A stretch of 64,000 bases of DNA from Kineosporia mesophila (lineage in GTDB: Bacteria; Actinomycetota; Actinomycetes; Actinomycetales; Kineosporiaceae). Positions 43,255-52,549 of the stretch are shown here, piece after piece (the first letter of the stretch is position 1; every line of letters begins with the position of its first letter). Below the pieces are notes generated by a model. It saw only the letters and a program-made list of their open reading frames with translations. It was not told where the DNA came from and ran no database searches. The DNA is taken from contig NZ_JAJOMA010000002.1 in NCBI RefSeq assembly GCF_021129235.1, positions 248,001-312,000 on the forward strand. Reading direction: 5' to 3'. Made by a program: the position numbers and the translations under genes.

Positions 43255-44508
43255 TCAGGTCTCGGTGGTCGCGATGTGGCCGCGCTGCTGCTGCCAGGTG
43301 CCGGCGGCCACCCCGGCGATCATCGCCACCGCCAGGCCCAGAGCGGTCAGGGTCGGGCTCAGCGGCAGCAGGCTGATCCCGATCACGACGGGGAGCGTCG
43401 CGACCGGCCACGGCCAGGCCGCGCTCCAGCGCCCGGCCGAGCCGGCCATCACCAGGGCGACACCGGCGACGAACAGCCCCACCCCCACGCAGAGCGCCGC
43501 CCGGCCGCCGGGGGAGAGGTCCCCGACCGGGTGCAGCACGTACTCCTCCACACCGACACCGACACTGGCCAGGCCGAGGAACAGCGGCAGATGGCCGTAG
43601 ACGTACCGGTCGTGGGTGGCGGAGGCCCGGTTGTCGTTCTTCTGCAGGATGCGGTGCTTGCTCGCCGCCCCGCCCAGGTCGAAGTAGGTCCACCACAGGG
43701 CCGCGGTGATCACGAAACCGATTGCGGCGGTGGTGAACGAGGCCAGGCGCCAGTCGGTGTCGTGCAGGCCGACCACCACGGAGGCGATGGACTCACCGAG
43801 CACGAGCATGGCGAACAGGCCGAACCGGTCGGGCAGGTGCTGCTCGTGCAGCGGGATGCGGTTGCCGAAACGGGTCGCCAGCAGCGGGGCGGTGGCCTCG
43901 ATCAGCAGGCCGGCGGCCCACAGGGCGTAGCGGGCGGGGCCGGGGACGGCCAGCGACACCGACCACAGCACGGCGCTGACGGCGGTCGCTCCGAGGTAGA
44001 GGTCCAGGGTGCGGCGGGCGTCCGGGACGTGGTGGTGGGCCCGGGCGTAGAGCGCCATCAGCAGGACCTGCGAGCCGAGATAGCCCGCCGCGAAGTAGAC
44101 CGAGCCCGAGGTGGTGGCGCTCGAGGAGGCTGCGGCCATCACCGCGACCGCGAACGTCTGGCCCAGTTTCGCCAGCCGGTAGGGCACGTCGTTGGTGTCG
44201 AAGCGGTTGGAGTAGAGCGTGGTCGTGACCCACGACCACCAGACCACGGTGAACAGCCCGGCGAAGACCCCGGCCCCGTGCCAGCTCAGGTCGTGCGCGA
44301 AGGCACTGGTGAGCTCGGCGACGACCAGCACGTAGGCGAGGTCGAAGAACAGCTCCAGGCGGGACGCGGACCGGTCCTCACCGGTGCGCAGCCGGGGCGG
44401 CTGGATCAGCGCATCGGCCTGACGGGCACCACCTTGCCCGTCATTGTCCTGCTGGTCTGGGTCCTGCTGATTGCTCTGTTCCTGGTTGTGCTCCGGCTCC
44501 GCCGGCAT
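43255..44508 (-). CDS. Low-temperature-requirement A (LtrA) family membrane protein
   Basis: 417 residues from ATG 44508 with AGGGAAGG ahead. About 12 hydrophobic spans. The family markers are ASRLELFFDLAYVLVVAELT near residue 55, FGLFAMLVLGESIASVVVGL, and ALWWTYFDLGGAAS. LtrA was named for cold growth in Listeria; its biochemical function is unknown. The first ~50 residues are a Gln/Asp/Glu-rich soluble tail. The gene overlaps the small membrane-protein frame upstream by 68 bp. Confidence 0.9.
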   Translation of the reverse strand: MPAEPEHNQEQSNQQDPDQQDNDGQGGARQADALIQPPRLRTGEDRSASRLELFFDLAYVLVVAELTSAFAHDLSWHGAGVFAGLFTVVWWSWVTTTLYSNRFDTNDVPYRLAKLGQTFAVAVMAAASSSATTSGSVYFAAGYLGSQVLLMALYARAHHHVPDARRTLDLYLGATAVSAVLWSVSLAVPGPARYALWAAGLLIEATAPLLATRFGNRIPLHEQHLPDRFGLFAMLVLGESIASVVVGLHDTDWRLASFTTAAIGFVITAALWWTYFDLGGAASKHRILQKNDNRASATHDRYVYGHLPLFLGLASVGVGVEEYVLHPVGDLSPGGRAALCVGVGLFVAGVALVMAGSAGRWSAAWPWPVATLPVVIGISLLPLSPTLTALGLAVAMIAGVAAGTWQQQRGHIATTET

Positions 44509-44866
44509 GTCCGACCTTCCCTGGTGCGCCGTCGTCCCCGCCCCCGGACGGGGCCCTGGGAACCTGGCCCATCCTCGGGCCGCGCCACCGGGGCCGCCTT
44601 TCGACACGAATCAGGCGGTCGCGCCGCGGGCACCTCGCCGGACCATCAGCGCGGCCGGCTCCCGGGCCCGCCGGGCCTCGCGGCGTGCCGGGGCGGGTGA
44701 GCCGGGCGTACAGGTGCACCGGCACGCCGGGGCGGTCGGGACGGCGCGCCGGCGGGGTCGAGCTGCCGGAGGTGAAGACGCGCACGAACACGAAGACCAC
44801 GAACCCCAGGAACAGCGCCGCCACCAGGGGCAGCAGTACCGTCATCACGATCAGTGGGGTGGACAT
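44441..44866 (-). CDS. Small membrane protein with one N-terminal span
   Basis: 141 codons from ATG 44866 with GAGAGC upstream. The N-terminus MSTPLIVMTVLLPLVAALFL and the next 12 residues form one strong membrane span. The remainder is Pro/Arg/Gly-rich and looks disordered. Its 3' end overlaps the ltrA start by 68 bp in another frame, so either the two are coupled or the tail is spurious. No family recognised. Confidence 0.45.
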   Translation of the reverse strand: MSTPLIVMTVLLPLVAALFLGFVVFVFVRVFTSGSSTPPARRPDRPGVPVHLYARLTRPGTPRGPAGPGAGRADGPARCPRRDRLIRVERRPRWRGPRMGQVPRAPSGGGDDGAPGKVGHAGGAGAQPGTEQSAGPRPAGQ

Positions 44867-44915
44867 GTGCTCTCGAGGCGCCGGGTTCCGCGGATGTTGC
44901 TCCCGGCGCCCGGAT

Positions 44916-46442
44916 TCACCCGGGCAGGTGCCAGACCTGGTTCAGGTTGCTGCCGCTGCAGTCCCACATGATCAGTGGGTCACCGGCCGCCGGCTCGTTG
45001 GTCGTCGTGGTCAGGCAGCGCCCCGACCACGGGTTGCGCACCTCGTCGCCGACCGCCTCGAAGATCTGGGCCCGGGTGCCGTTGCACTCCCACAGCTGCA
45101 CCGTGAGACCGTTCTGCACCTCGTTGGCGCCCAGGTCGAGACACCGGTTGCCGGTCTTCAGCCCGCGCTCGGCGGTGTAGTCCCACTGCTGCAGCTCGGA
45201 CCCGTCGCACGGCTGGATCGTGGGCAGGTCACCGTTGGCCAGGCTGCCGGGCGCGGCCAGGCAGTTGCCGTTGGGCCCGGTCAGCGTCCGCACCGGCTGG
45301 TCGGTCTCGGCCGGGGCTTCGGAGGCCGGTGTTTCGGAGGTGGCGGGCGTGACGTCGGCCGGGCCGGCCGAGCTGGCCGGGCTGCCCGAGGCCTTGTCGT
45401 CCGCGTCGGCGCCGACCCCACTCACGAGCCAGGTCCCGATCAGCGCGACGCCCAGGACGACCGCCAGGAGCCCGGCGCCGACCAGCAGCGGACGGCGGCT
45501 GCGGGCGGACGGGGTGGCCGGGGCGGAGTAGGCCCGGGTGGCCCCGAGCGCCGGGGGCACCGTCGCCGGCGAGGTCCCCGGCGCGGGAGTCGCTCCCCTC
45601 CCCTTGAGTATCTGCTGGTAGAGCTGGTTCTCGATCAGTCCCGTCTCCGGCCGGCACCGCAGCACGATCTCCTCGGCCCCGGGACGCGCCGAGGGGTCGG
45701 GGTTGCTGCAGTCGCGGATCAGGGCGGCCAGGTCGTCGGGCACCCCGGTGACGTCGACCTCGCCGCTCATGCTGCGCCGGCTGACGGCGAAACCGCTGCC
45801 CACGCCGTACGGGGCCCGGCCCGTGGCCGCCTTCGCGATCGTCGCAGCCAGCGCGAAAACATCCGCCGCCGGGCCGATCTCGTGGCCGAGCAGGGCCTCG
45901 GGAGCGGTGTACCCGGGGGTGCCGACCGTCATCCCGGTCTGGGTGAGCCCTTCCTGGTCCTCACCCCGGGCGATCCCGAAGTCGATCAGCCGCGGACCGG
46001 TCACCGAGAGAATGATGTTCTGCGGCTTCAGGTCGCGGTGGCAGATGCCGTGCGCGTGGATGTCGACCAGAGCCTCGGCGAGCGCCGCGAACAGGCCCCG
46101 GGTGACGTCGGCGTCGAGTTGGCCCTGGTCGCGGATGGCCGCGGCCAGCGTCGGGCCGGGCACGTACTCCGTGGCCATCCAGTAGGGCGTGGTGGTCACG
46201 TTGTGGTCGATCAGCGCGGCGACGAAGGCGTTACGCACCGTCCGGAGGATCTCCACCTCCCGCCGGAACCGGTTCAGGACGTCCGGGTTCTCCTCGAACT
46301 GAGTGTTGATCACCTTCACCGCCACCGGCCGGCCACCCGGTGTGCTCCCGAGGTAGACGCGCCCCATGCCTCCCTGGCCCAGCCGCCCGGTGATGCGGTA
46401 CCGGCCGATCGACGACGGATCGGAGGCTTCCAACGGCTGCAC
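44916..46442 (-). CDS. Membrane Ser/Thr protein kinase with extracellular ricin-type lectin
   Basis: 508 residues from GTG 46442. The kinase domain (about 12-270) is complete: GRLGQGGMGRVYLG, the VAVKVIN lysine, CHRDLKPQNIIL catalytic loop, LIDFGIARGED metal motif and GTPGYTAPEAL. A Pro/Ala linker leads to a membrane span near 325-345 (LLVGAGLLAVVLGVALIGTW). Outside, ~380-508 is a ricin-B beta-trefoil with GNCLAAPG, QQWDYT, RCLDLGANEVQNG and LNQVWHLPG (QxW motifs). The usual PASTA domains are absent. It would let a carbohydrate or wall fragment control phosphorylation; substrates are unknown. Confidence 0.95.
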   Translation of the reverse strand: MQPLEASDPSSIGRYRITGRLGQGGMGRVYLGSTPGGRPVAVKVINTQFEENPDVLNRFRREVEILRTVRNAFVAALIDHNVTTTPYWMATEYVPGPTLAAAIRDQGQLDADVTRGLFAALAEALVDIHAHGICHRDLKPQNIILSVTGPRLIDFGIARGEDQEGLTQTGMTVGTPGYTAPEALLGHEIGPAADVFALAATIAKAATGRAPYGVGSGFAVSRRSMSGEVDVTGVPDDLAALIRDCSNPDPSARPGAEEIVLRCRPETGLIENQLYQQILKGRGATPAPGTSPATVPPALGATRAYSAPATPSARSRRPLLVGAGLLAVVLGVALIGTWLVSGVGADADDKASGSPASSAGPADVTPATSETPASEAPAETDQPVRTLTGPNGNCLAAPGSLANGDLPTIQPCDGSELQQWDYTAERGLKTGNRCLDLGANEVQNGLTVQLWECNGTRAQIFEAVGDEVRNPWSGRCLTTTTNEPAAGDPLIMWDCSGSNLNQVWHLPG

Positions 46443-46543
46443 GAACGGGCCCCTGACGGTAGTGGATGACGAGCGGATGGCGGCGTAAAAGCCCGCACAT
46501 CATGCCATGCCCGGTGAAAACGTCCGGTCCGTCGCTGTTCGAC

Positions 46544-46549
46544 TACGAT
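46544..46549 (+). promoter_or_regulatory. -10 hexamer of the methyltransferase at 46556 (leaderless)
   Basis: TACGAT, six bases before GTG 46556. No Shine-Dalgarno could fit, so the GTG is the favoured leaderless start. Confidence 0.5.
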
Positions 46550-46555
46550 GAGTGT

Positions 46556-47329
46556 GTGCCCGGCCCCCTGCACTTCGACGCCCACGCCGCGCTCTACGAC
46601 CGCGGTCGGCCGCCCTACCCCGACCAATTGTGGACGTGTCTGGGCTCCCACGGCTGGCTCTCGCCCGGCGGGCGGGTGGTCGAGCTGGGAGCGGGGAGCG
46701 GTCTGGCCACCCGCCGGTTGCTCGCCGCCGGCGCGCGGGTCACGGCTGTCGAACCCGGCCCCGCGCTCGCGGGACTGCTGCGCGAGCGGTGCCCTGATGC
46801 GTCCATCATTCTGGGCACTGCCGAGGAGACGGGACTGGACGAGAGCGCTTTCGATCTGGCCGTCATCGCCACCGCGGTGCACTGGCTCGATCTCGGGCTG
46901 GTTCTGCCGAAACTGCACGCCGCACTGACTCCCGGCGGGCATCTGGCGGTGTGGCGCAACGCCTTCGGTGATCCCTCGGTGTCGCTGACGCCGTTCCGCG
47001 AGCGGGTCGCCCAGGTCGTGGACCGCCGGCCGCCGGGCCCGCCGCGCTCCGGTCCGGGGGAGCTGGCGACCGCGGCCTGGGCCGATGCTCTGGAGGCGGG
47101 TGGGTACTTCGAGCGGGTCCTGGTCGAGGAGTTCGCCTGGGCGATCACGCTCGACCGCTCCCAGGTGCGCGACCTGTTCACGACCTTCAGCGACTGGAGT
47201 GCGGCCGAGGCGGACGAGGTGGCCCGGTCCGTGGACGATCTCGGCGGGCGGGTGGTGGAGCACTACCGCACGCCACTGGTCGTGCTCCGGCGGACGGGGC
47301 ACGTCCCGTCCGCCGGGAATACGTTTTAG
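46556..47329 (+). CDS. Class I SAM-dependent methyltransferase (UbiE/trans-aconitate-like)
   Basis: 257 residues from GTG 46556. HFDAHAALYDRGRPPYP is the usual start of this subfamily. Motif I is VVELGAGSGLATRRLLAAGA, motif II VTAVEPGPALAGLLRE, and motif IV FDLAVIATAVHWLDLGLVLP, followed by LTPGGHLAVWRN. Many actinobacterial paralogues exist with unknown substrates. Divergent from the kinase and convergent with pgl. Confidence 0.88.
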   Translation: MPGPLHFDAHAALYDRGRPPYPDQLWTCLGSHGWLSPGGRVVELGAGSGLATRRLLAAGARVTAVEPGPALAGLLRERCPDASIILGTAEETGLDESAFDLAVIATAVHWLDLGLVLPKLHAALTPGGHLAVWRNAFGDPSVSLTPFRERVAQVVDRRPPGPPRSGPGELATAAWADALEAGGYFERVLVEEFAWAITLDRSQVRDLFTTFSDWSAAEADEVARSVDDLGGRVVEHYRTPLVVLRRTGHVPSAGNTF

Positions 47330-47442
47330 GCCAGGGCCTTTCGCAGGATCGGGGTCGGCCGGTCGGCGATCAGCCGGTGGCCCAGGTCGTATCCCGCTGT
47401 TCGGCCGGGGTTTCGTGGCCGAGTGGGTGGGTCGTGCCGGGG

Positions 47443-47476
47443 GCGAACGGTGGACGATGTCTCGTCCACCGTTCGC
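47443..47476. terminator. Stem-loop between a methyltransferase and pgl
   Basis: A perfect 15-bp stem (47443-47457 with 47462-47476) with TGTC loop between convergent genes. The left arm contains GAACGGTGGACG, as does the stem at 13488. Confidence 0.75.
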
Positions 47477-47505
47477 AGCGGTCGGAGCGGTGGTCGGAGC
47501 AGTGG

Positions 47506-48228
47506 TCAGAGCTGGGAAGCGGCTGCCCGGTCGAGCAGCCACAGCGTGCGCTCGGTGCCCCGCACCGCACCGGCGGGCAGGTCCGCACCGCGCAGGGCCT
47601 GGGACACGGCCTCGGCCTTGCCCTCGCCACCGGCGAGCAGCCAGACCTGACGGGCCGCACCGATGGCACCCAGCGTCAGTGAGATCCGCTCCGGCGGGGG
47701 CTTCGGCGACTCGCGCACGGCGATCGCCGTGCCCTCCGTCACCGCGTAGCCGGGGTGACCCGGGAACAGTGAGGCCACGTGGCCGTCCGGGCCGACGCCG
47801 AGCATGAGCACGTCGAAGGCCGGCACGGTGCCGTCGGAGGAGGCCGTGGCCAGCTCCGAGGTGTAGGCGGCGGCCGCTGCGTCCAGGTCGAGACCACCAT
47901 CGCTGGCGGCCATCACGTGCACCCGCTTCGGCTCCAGCGGCAGCGCGTCCAGCAGGTACCCGCGGGCCTGCACCTCGTTGCGCTCGGCGTCGCCGGCGGG
48001 CAGGAACCGCTCGTCGCCCCACCAGAGGTCGACACGGCTCCAGTCCACGGTGTCGCGGGCCGGTGAGCTCGCGACGGCCTTGAGCAGCGCGCCGCCGTTC
48101 GAGCCGCCGGTGAGCACGACGTGCGCCACACCCCGGGCGTTCTGGGCGTCGCTGATCGCGGTGATCAGCCGGGCCGCCGTGGCGATGGCCAGCTGCTCGC
48201 CGTCGGCGAAGACGAAACGCTCGCTCAT
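47506..48228 (-). CDS. pgl: 6-phosphogluconolactonase
   Basis: 240 residues. The fold is glucosamine-6-phosphate-isomerase-like: VVLTGGSNGGALLKAV binds the phosphate, DLWWGDERFLPAGDAERNEV is the family signature, and LMLGVGPDGHVASLFPGHP supplies the catalytic His. It hydrolyses 6-phosphogluconolactone in the oxidative pentose-phosphate pathway. ATG 48228 overlaps the opcA stop by 4 nt; last gene of zwf-opcA-pgl. Confidence 0.97.
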   Translation of the reverse strand: MSERFVFADGEQLAIATAARLITAISDAQNARGVAHVVLTGGSNGGALLKAVASSPARDTVDWSRVDLWWGDERFLPAGDAERNEVQARGYLLDALPLEPKRVHVMAASDGGLDLDAAAAAYTSELATASSDGTVPAFDVLMLGVGPDGHVASLFPGHPGYAVTEGTAIAVRESPKPPPERISLTLGAIGAARQVWLLAGGEGKAEAVSQALRGADLPAGAVRGTERTLWLLDRAAASQL

Positions 48229-49154
48229 ACGGTGGCCCCTTGCGTGAGACGGGGCATGCCCTTGGTCAGGACGTCGCTGAACAGCTCGTCCTCTTCGAGC
48301 CGGCGCAGTTCCTCGATCAGGCAGTCCACGTCGGTACGGCGGTGCAGCGCCACCCGGCGCACGGGCTGGCCGGGCTGGGTCATGGTGGCAACCGTGCCGT
48401 CCTCCCGCACGATCGAGATGTCACCGGACGCGCGGGTCAGCGTGACGCCGACCATGCCGGTGCCGGCGTCGGTGTGCTCGATCGTGACCGGGCACTCCAG
48501 CGCGTAGGCCAGCCAGGCGGCCATCAGCTCGACGCTCGGCTTGTCCTTCGCACCCCGCACGACCGCGGAGGTGACCTCCTCGTACGGCGGCTGGTCGAGC
48601 GCCGCCGCGAGCAGCGCCCGCCAGCGGGTGAGGCGGCTCCAGGACAGGTCGGTGGTGCCCGGGGCGGTGACCGAGGCCAGCTGGGTCAGGGCCGCGAGCG
48701 GGTCGGCCGCCCTGGAGGAGTCGACGATGCGGCGGGTGGCCATGGTGCCGATGCGCTCGTTCACCGGGTCGGCCGGGGGCTCACCGGCCCACCAGACCAC
48801 GACCGGCGCGTCCGGCAGCAGCAGCGGGGTGACCAGGGCCGAGCCGTGGTTGGCGAGCTCACCGAACAGGCGCAGCACCACGACCTCGGCGGCCCCGGCG
48901 TCACCGCCGACCCGGATCTGCGCGTCTAGCCGGGAGTCGCCGTCGGTGGAACCGCGCACGATCACCAGGACCCGGGAGGGGTGCTCCCGGCTGGCGTCGT
49001 TCGCGGTGCCGATGGCGTCGTCGGAGCCGGACTCGTCGGTGACCAGGATCAGCGTGAGCACGCGACCCTGGGCGACCGCGCCGCTCTCGCTGCGGGCCTC
49101 GACCAGCCGCTTGCTGATCTCGTTGGTGGTGGTGTTCGGCAGGTCGACGATCAC
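48225..49154 (-). CDS. opcA: Glucose-6-phosphate dehydrogenase assembly protein OpcA
   Basis: 309 residues from GTG 49154, overlapping the zwf stop. The family core is visible in VLTLILVTDESG, AEVVVLRLFGELANHGSALV and TPLLLPDAPVVVWWAGEPP, with the C-terminal LTRASGDISIVREDG. OpcA is an actinobacterial/cyanobacterial factor that assembles or activates Zwf. Always found directly after zwf, as here. Confidence 0.96.
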   Translation of the reverse strand: MIVDLPNTTTNEISKRLVEARSESGAVAQGRVLTLILVTDESGSDDAIGTANDASREHPSRVLVIVRGSTDGDSRLDAQIRVGGDAGAAEVVVLRLFGELANHGSALVTPLLLPDAPVVVWWAGEPPADPVNERIGTMATRRIVDSSRAADPLAALTQLASVTAPGTTDLSWSRLTRWRALLAAALDQPPYEEVTSAVVRGAKDKPSVELMAAWLAYALECPVTIEHTDAGTGMVGVTLTRASGDISIVREDGTVATMTQPGQPVRRVALHRRTDVDCLIEELRRLEEDELFSDVLTKGMPRLTQGATV

Positions 49155-50695
49155 GGGACCCTCCAGCTGCGTCCGTCGCGGGAAAGCATGTCGTGGGCCG
49201 AGGCCGGGCCCCACTGACCGGGGTAGTAGGCCTCGGGCTGCTTGCCGGCGCTCTCCCAGTGCTTGGTGAAGGGGTCGAGGATCTTCCAGGAGAGCTCGAC
49301 CTCCTCGTGCCGGGGGAACAGCGGCGGGTCGCCGAGCAGGACGTCGAGGATGAGCCGCTCGTAGGCCTCGGGGGAGGACTCGGTGAACGACTCGCCGTAG
49401 CTCATGTCCATGCTGACGTCGCGCACCTCCATCGCCGTACCGGGCACCTTGGACCCGAAACGGATGGTGACGCCCTCGTCGGGCTGCACGCGGATCACGA
49501 TGGCATTCTGGCCCAGCTCACCGGTCGCGGTGTTGTCGAACGGCAGGAACGGGGCCCGCTTGAACACCACGGCGATCTCGGTGACGCGGCGGCCCAGGCG
49601 CTTGCCGGCCCGCAGGTAGAACGGCACCCCGGCCCAGCGGCGGGTGTCGATGTCCAGGCGCAGCGCGGCGAAGGTCTCGGTGATCGAGTCGGGCGCGATG
49701 CCGTCTTCCTCGAGGAAGCCGTTGACCGCCTCGTTGCCCTGGTAGCCCTTCGAGTACTGCCCGCGGGCGGCCGCCGAGTCCAGGTCGATGGGCACGCGCA
49801 CCGCGGACAGCACCTTCTCCTTCTCCGCGCGCAGATCCTTGGCGTCGAAGGAGATGGGCTCCTCCATCGCGGTCAGCGCGAGCAGCTGGAGCAGGTGGTT
49901 CTGGATCACGTCACGGGCCGCGCCGATGCCGTCGTAGTAACCGGCCCGGCCGCCGATCCCGATGTCCTCCGCCATCGTGATCTGCACGTGGTCCACGTAG
50001 TGGGCGTTCCAGATCGGCTCCCACAGCTGGTTCGCGAAGCGCAGCGCCAGCAGGTTCTGGACCGTCTCCTTGCCCAGGTAGTGGTCGATGCGGAACACCG
50101 AGTCGGGCGGGAACACCGACTCCACGACCTCGTTCAGCTCGCGGGCGCTCTCGAGGTCGTGCCCGAAGGGCTTCTCGATCACCACACGGCGCCAGGAGTC
50201 GCCGTCCTGCCGGGACAGGCCGGAGCGGGCCAGCTGCTTGGTCACCACCGGGAAGGCGCCCGGCGGGATGGACAGGTAGAAACCGTAGTTGCCACCGATG
50301 CCGCGCGTCGTGTCCAGCTCGGCCAGGACCTCGGCGAGCCGGTCGAACGCGGCGTCGTCGTCGAAGTTGCCCTGCACGAAGCGCAGGCCTTCCGCCAGCT
50401 GTTCCCACACCTCGGCGCGGAACGGCGTGCGGGCGTAGCGGCTCACCGACGACCGGACCTGCTCGGCGAAGTCGGCGTCGGACCAGTCCCGGCGGCCGTA
50501 GCCGACCAGGGAGAAGCCCGGCGGCAGCAGACCGCGGTTGAACAGGTCGTAGATGGCCGGCATCAGCTTCTTGCGGGCCAGGTCGCCGGTGACCCCGAAC
50601 ATCACCAGGCCGCTGGGCCCCGCGATCCTGGGGAGCCTGCGGTCACGGTCGTCGCGCAGCGGATTCTCGCTGGCACTCACCCGGGTCGGGCTCAC
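49151..50695 (-). CDS. zwf: Glucose-6-phosphate 1-dehydrogenase
   Basis: 514 residues from GTG 50695 with AAAGGA upstream. The NADP motif VMFGVTGDLARKKLMPAIYD is near residue 32. RIDHYLGKETVQNLLALRFA is the substrate-binding signature with the catalytic His nearby. It oxidises glucose-6-phosphate and feeds NADPH. First gene of the zwf-opcA-pgl operon; its own promoter must lie in the 114 bp after the pgi terminator. Confidence 0.98.
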   Translation of the reverse strand: MSPTRVSASENPLRDDRDRRLPRIAGPSGLVMFGVTGDLARKKLMPAIYDLFNRGLLPPGFSLVGYGRRDWSDADFAEQVRSSVSRYARTPFRAEVWEQLAEGLRFVQGNFDDDAAFDRLAEVLAELDTTRGIGGNYGFYLSIPPGAFPVVTKQLARSGLSRQDGDSWRRVVIEKPFGHDLESARELNEVVESVFPPDSVFRIDHYLGKETVQNLLALRFANQLWEPIWNAHYVDHVQITMAEDIGIGGRAGYYDGIGAARDVIQNHLLQLLALTAMEEPISFDAKDLRAEKEKVLSAVRVPIDLDSAAARGQYSKGYQGNEAVNGFLEEDGIAPDSITETFAALRLDIDTRRWAGVPFYLRAGKRLGRRVTEIAVVFKRAPFLPFDNTATGELGQNAIVIRVQPDEGVTIRFGSKVPGTAMEVRDVSMDMSYGESFTESSPEAYERLILDVLLGDPPLFPRHEEVELSWKILDPFTKHWESAGKQPEAYYPGQWGPASAHDMLSRDGRSWRVP

Positions 50696-50809
50696 CGTTG
50701 TTCCTTTCAGAGCTGACAGATCGAAAATGGTGGACGCCGGTCACGTCGGCGTACGCACGTACTGGGGGCCAAGTCCAAGCAGGCGCCCGGCATTCCCGTC
50801 ACCTACACG

Positions 50810-50855
50810 CGAAGGGTGGTTCTGCTGGTCCGGGGACCAGCAGAACCACCCTTCG
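50810..50855. terminator. Very strong stem-loop between pgi and zwf
   Basis: A perfect 22-bp inverted repeat (50810-50831 with 50834-50855) 15 bp after the pgi stop. It divides tkt-tal-pgi from zwf-opcA-pgl. Confidence 0.85.
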
Positions 50856-50869
50856 CCGGGCACTGGTGA

Positions 50870-52549
50870 CTACCTGCTGAGCACCTGGATCAGCTGGGCC
50901 AGCCCGGCCTTACGGTCGGTCAGGTGCAGGCGCAGCACCGGACGGTCGTGCTCGGCGAGCACGGTGGCGTCACCGGCGGCCTGGGCCGAGATGAGCTGAC
51001 CGAAGGTGAACGGCCGGTCCGGGATCTCCAGGTCGTCCGCGGAGTCCGCGGTGATCTGGAGGTAGACCCCGACCGGGGCGCCACCCTTGTGGAACTGCCC
51101 GGTGGAGTGCAGGAACCGCGGTCCCCACCCGAAGGTGACGGGGCGGCTCGTGTGCTTCGCCAGGGCGTCGCGCACCTGCGCCAGCTCGCTCTCGGCGAGC
51201 CGGTCGAGGTAGGCCATGACGGCCAGGTAGCCGCGGCCCGGCAGCTGCGCGAGCAGTGCGTCCACGGCCGCCTCGACGGTGGTGGCACCCTGGAGAAGGC
51301 CGGGAGTGGCCCGGATCTCGATGCCACCGTCGACGGCCTCGGCCGCCTCCGGCTCGGGACGGGCGTCGAGCATGCCGCGCGCGGCGGCCTTGGCGCTCTC
51401 CACGTCGGGCTGGTCGAACGGGTTGATCCCGATCAGGCGCCCGGCCACCACGGTGGCGTACTCCCAGAGCAGCATCTGCGCTCCGAGAGGTCCGTTCACC
51501 GTGACGGCGGCAGCGGCGGAGGAGTCGGAGGGCGCCGTGGTGGCGTCCGAACCGACCGGTGCCAGCCGCACCACGACCGTGTCGTCACCGGGGGTGGTGA
51601 CGTCGGCCGCCGTGGGGGAGGCGACGACCGGTAGCAGGCCGGTGCCTTCCTTGCCCGTGGACTCGGCGATCAGCTGCTCGACCCAGTCGCCGAAACCGCT
51701 GATGCCCGAGCCGTAGTCGGCGAAGACGGTCTTGTCGCGGAAGCCGCCCGAGGGAGCCGGCGAGCCACCGATGACGGCGCCCAGCACCAGACCCGGGTTG
51801 GCCTCGATGTCCTCGGCCAGCTGGTCGCTGACCCCGGCCGCCTCGTCGAGCAGCCGGCCGATGTCCGCCCCGGCCAGACCGGACGGCACCAGGCCGAACG
51901 CGGTCAGCGCCGAGTAACGGCCGCCGATGGTCGGGTCGGCCTGGAAGATCGCCCGGTAACCGGCCTCCTGGGATGCCTTCTCCAGCGGCGAGCCCGGGTC
52001 GGTGACCACGACGATGCGGCTCTTGGCGTCGATGCCGGCCTTGGTGAAGGCCTCTTCGAAGATCCGGCGCTGGCTGTCGGTCTCGAGCGTGCCCCCGGAC
52101 TTGCTGGAGACCACGATCACCGTGCGCTCCAGCTCGACCAGGGCGGCGCGGACCTGACCGGGATCGGTCGAGTCGAGCACCACCAGGTCGACGCCCGCGG
52201 TCTGGGTGATGACCTCGGGAGCCAGCGACGAACCGCCCATGCCGCACAGCACGACCCGGTCGACACCCTCGGCGAGCAGCTCGGCCCGCAGGGTCTCGAT
52301 CGGCTCGACCAGCGGCCGGGAGGTATCGGCCAGGCCGACCCAGCCCAGCCGGACGGAGGCCTCGGAGACCGCGGCCTCGCCCCACAGGGTGGGGTCCTTG
52401 GCCAGGATCCGGGAGGCCACCTTGTCGGCGACCAGGGTGGCGAGGTGCTTCTCGACCGCCTTCAGCGCGTCCGGTCCGGCCGGGGTGACGGTGACGTCAG
52501 CGGCCACGTCGTCGGCGGGCCAGACGTCCGACGGGCTGCCCTCGCTCAC
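50870..52549 (-). CDS. pgi: Glucose-6-phosphate isomerase
   Basis: 559 residues from GTG 52549, overlapping the tal stop by 4 nt. The sugar-isomerase (SIS) halves are seen in [37 protein letters not shown] and [33 protein letters not shown] and [14 protein letters not shown] lie in the C-terminal half. This form is the divergent actinobacterial Pgi found with tal and tkt, rather than the classic E. coli type. It links glycolysis with the pentose-phosphate genes on either side. Confidence 0.95.
   Translation of the reverse strand: MSEGSPSDVWPADDVAADVTVTPAGPDALKAVEKHLATLVADKVASRILAKDPTLWGEAAVSEASVRLGWVGLADTSRPLVEPIETLRAELLAEGVDRVVLCGMGGSSLAPEVITQTAGVDLVVLDSTDPGQVRAALVELERTVIVVSSKSGGTLETDSQRRIFEEAFTKAGIDAKSRIVVVTDPGSPLEKASQEAGYRAIFQADPTIGGRYSALTAFGLVPSGLAGADIGRLLDEAAGVSDQLAEDIEANPGLVLGAVIGGSPAPSGGFRDKTVFADYGSGISGFGDWVEQLIAESTGKEGTGLLPVVASPTAADVTTPGDDTVVVRLAPVGSDATTAPSDSSAAAAVTVNGPLGAQMLLWEYATVVAGRLIGINPFDQPDVESAKAAARGMLDARPEPEAAEAVDGGIEIRATPGLLQGATTVEAAVDALLAQLPGRGYLAVMAYLDRLAESELAQVRDALAKHTSRPVTFGWGPRFLHSTGQFHKGGAPVGVYLQITADSADDLEIPDRPFTFGQLISAQAAGDATVLAEHDRPVLRLHLTDRKAGLAQLIQVLSR

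Noticed and set aside
38263-44700. A 2145-codon plus-strand frame across the secreted enzymes and GGDEF gene
   Set aside because: It reads the antisense of repeated coding sequence and would overlap four well-supported genes.
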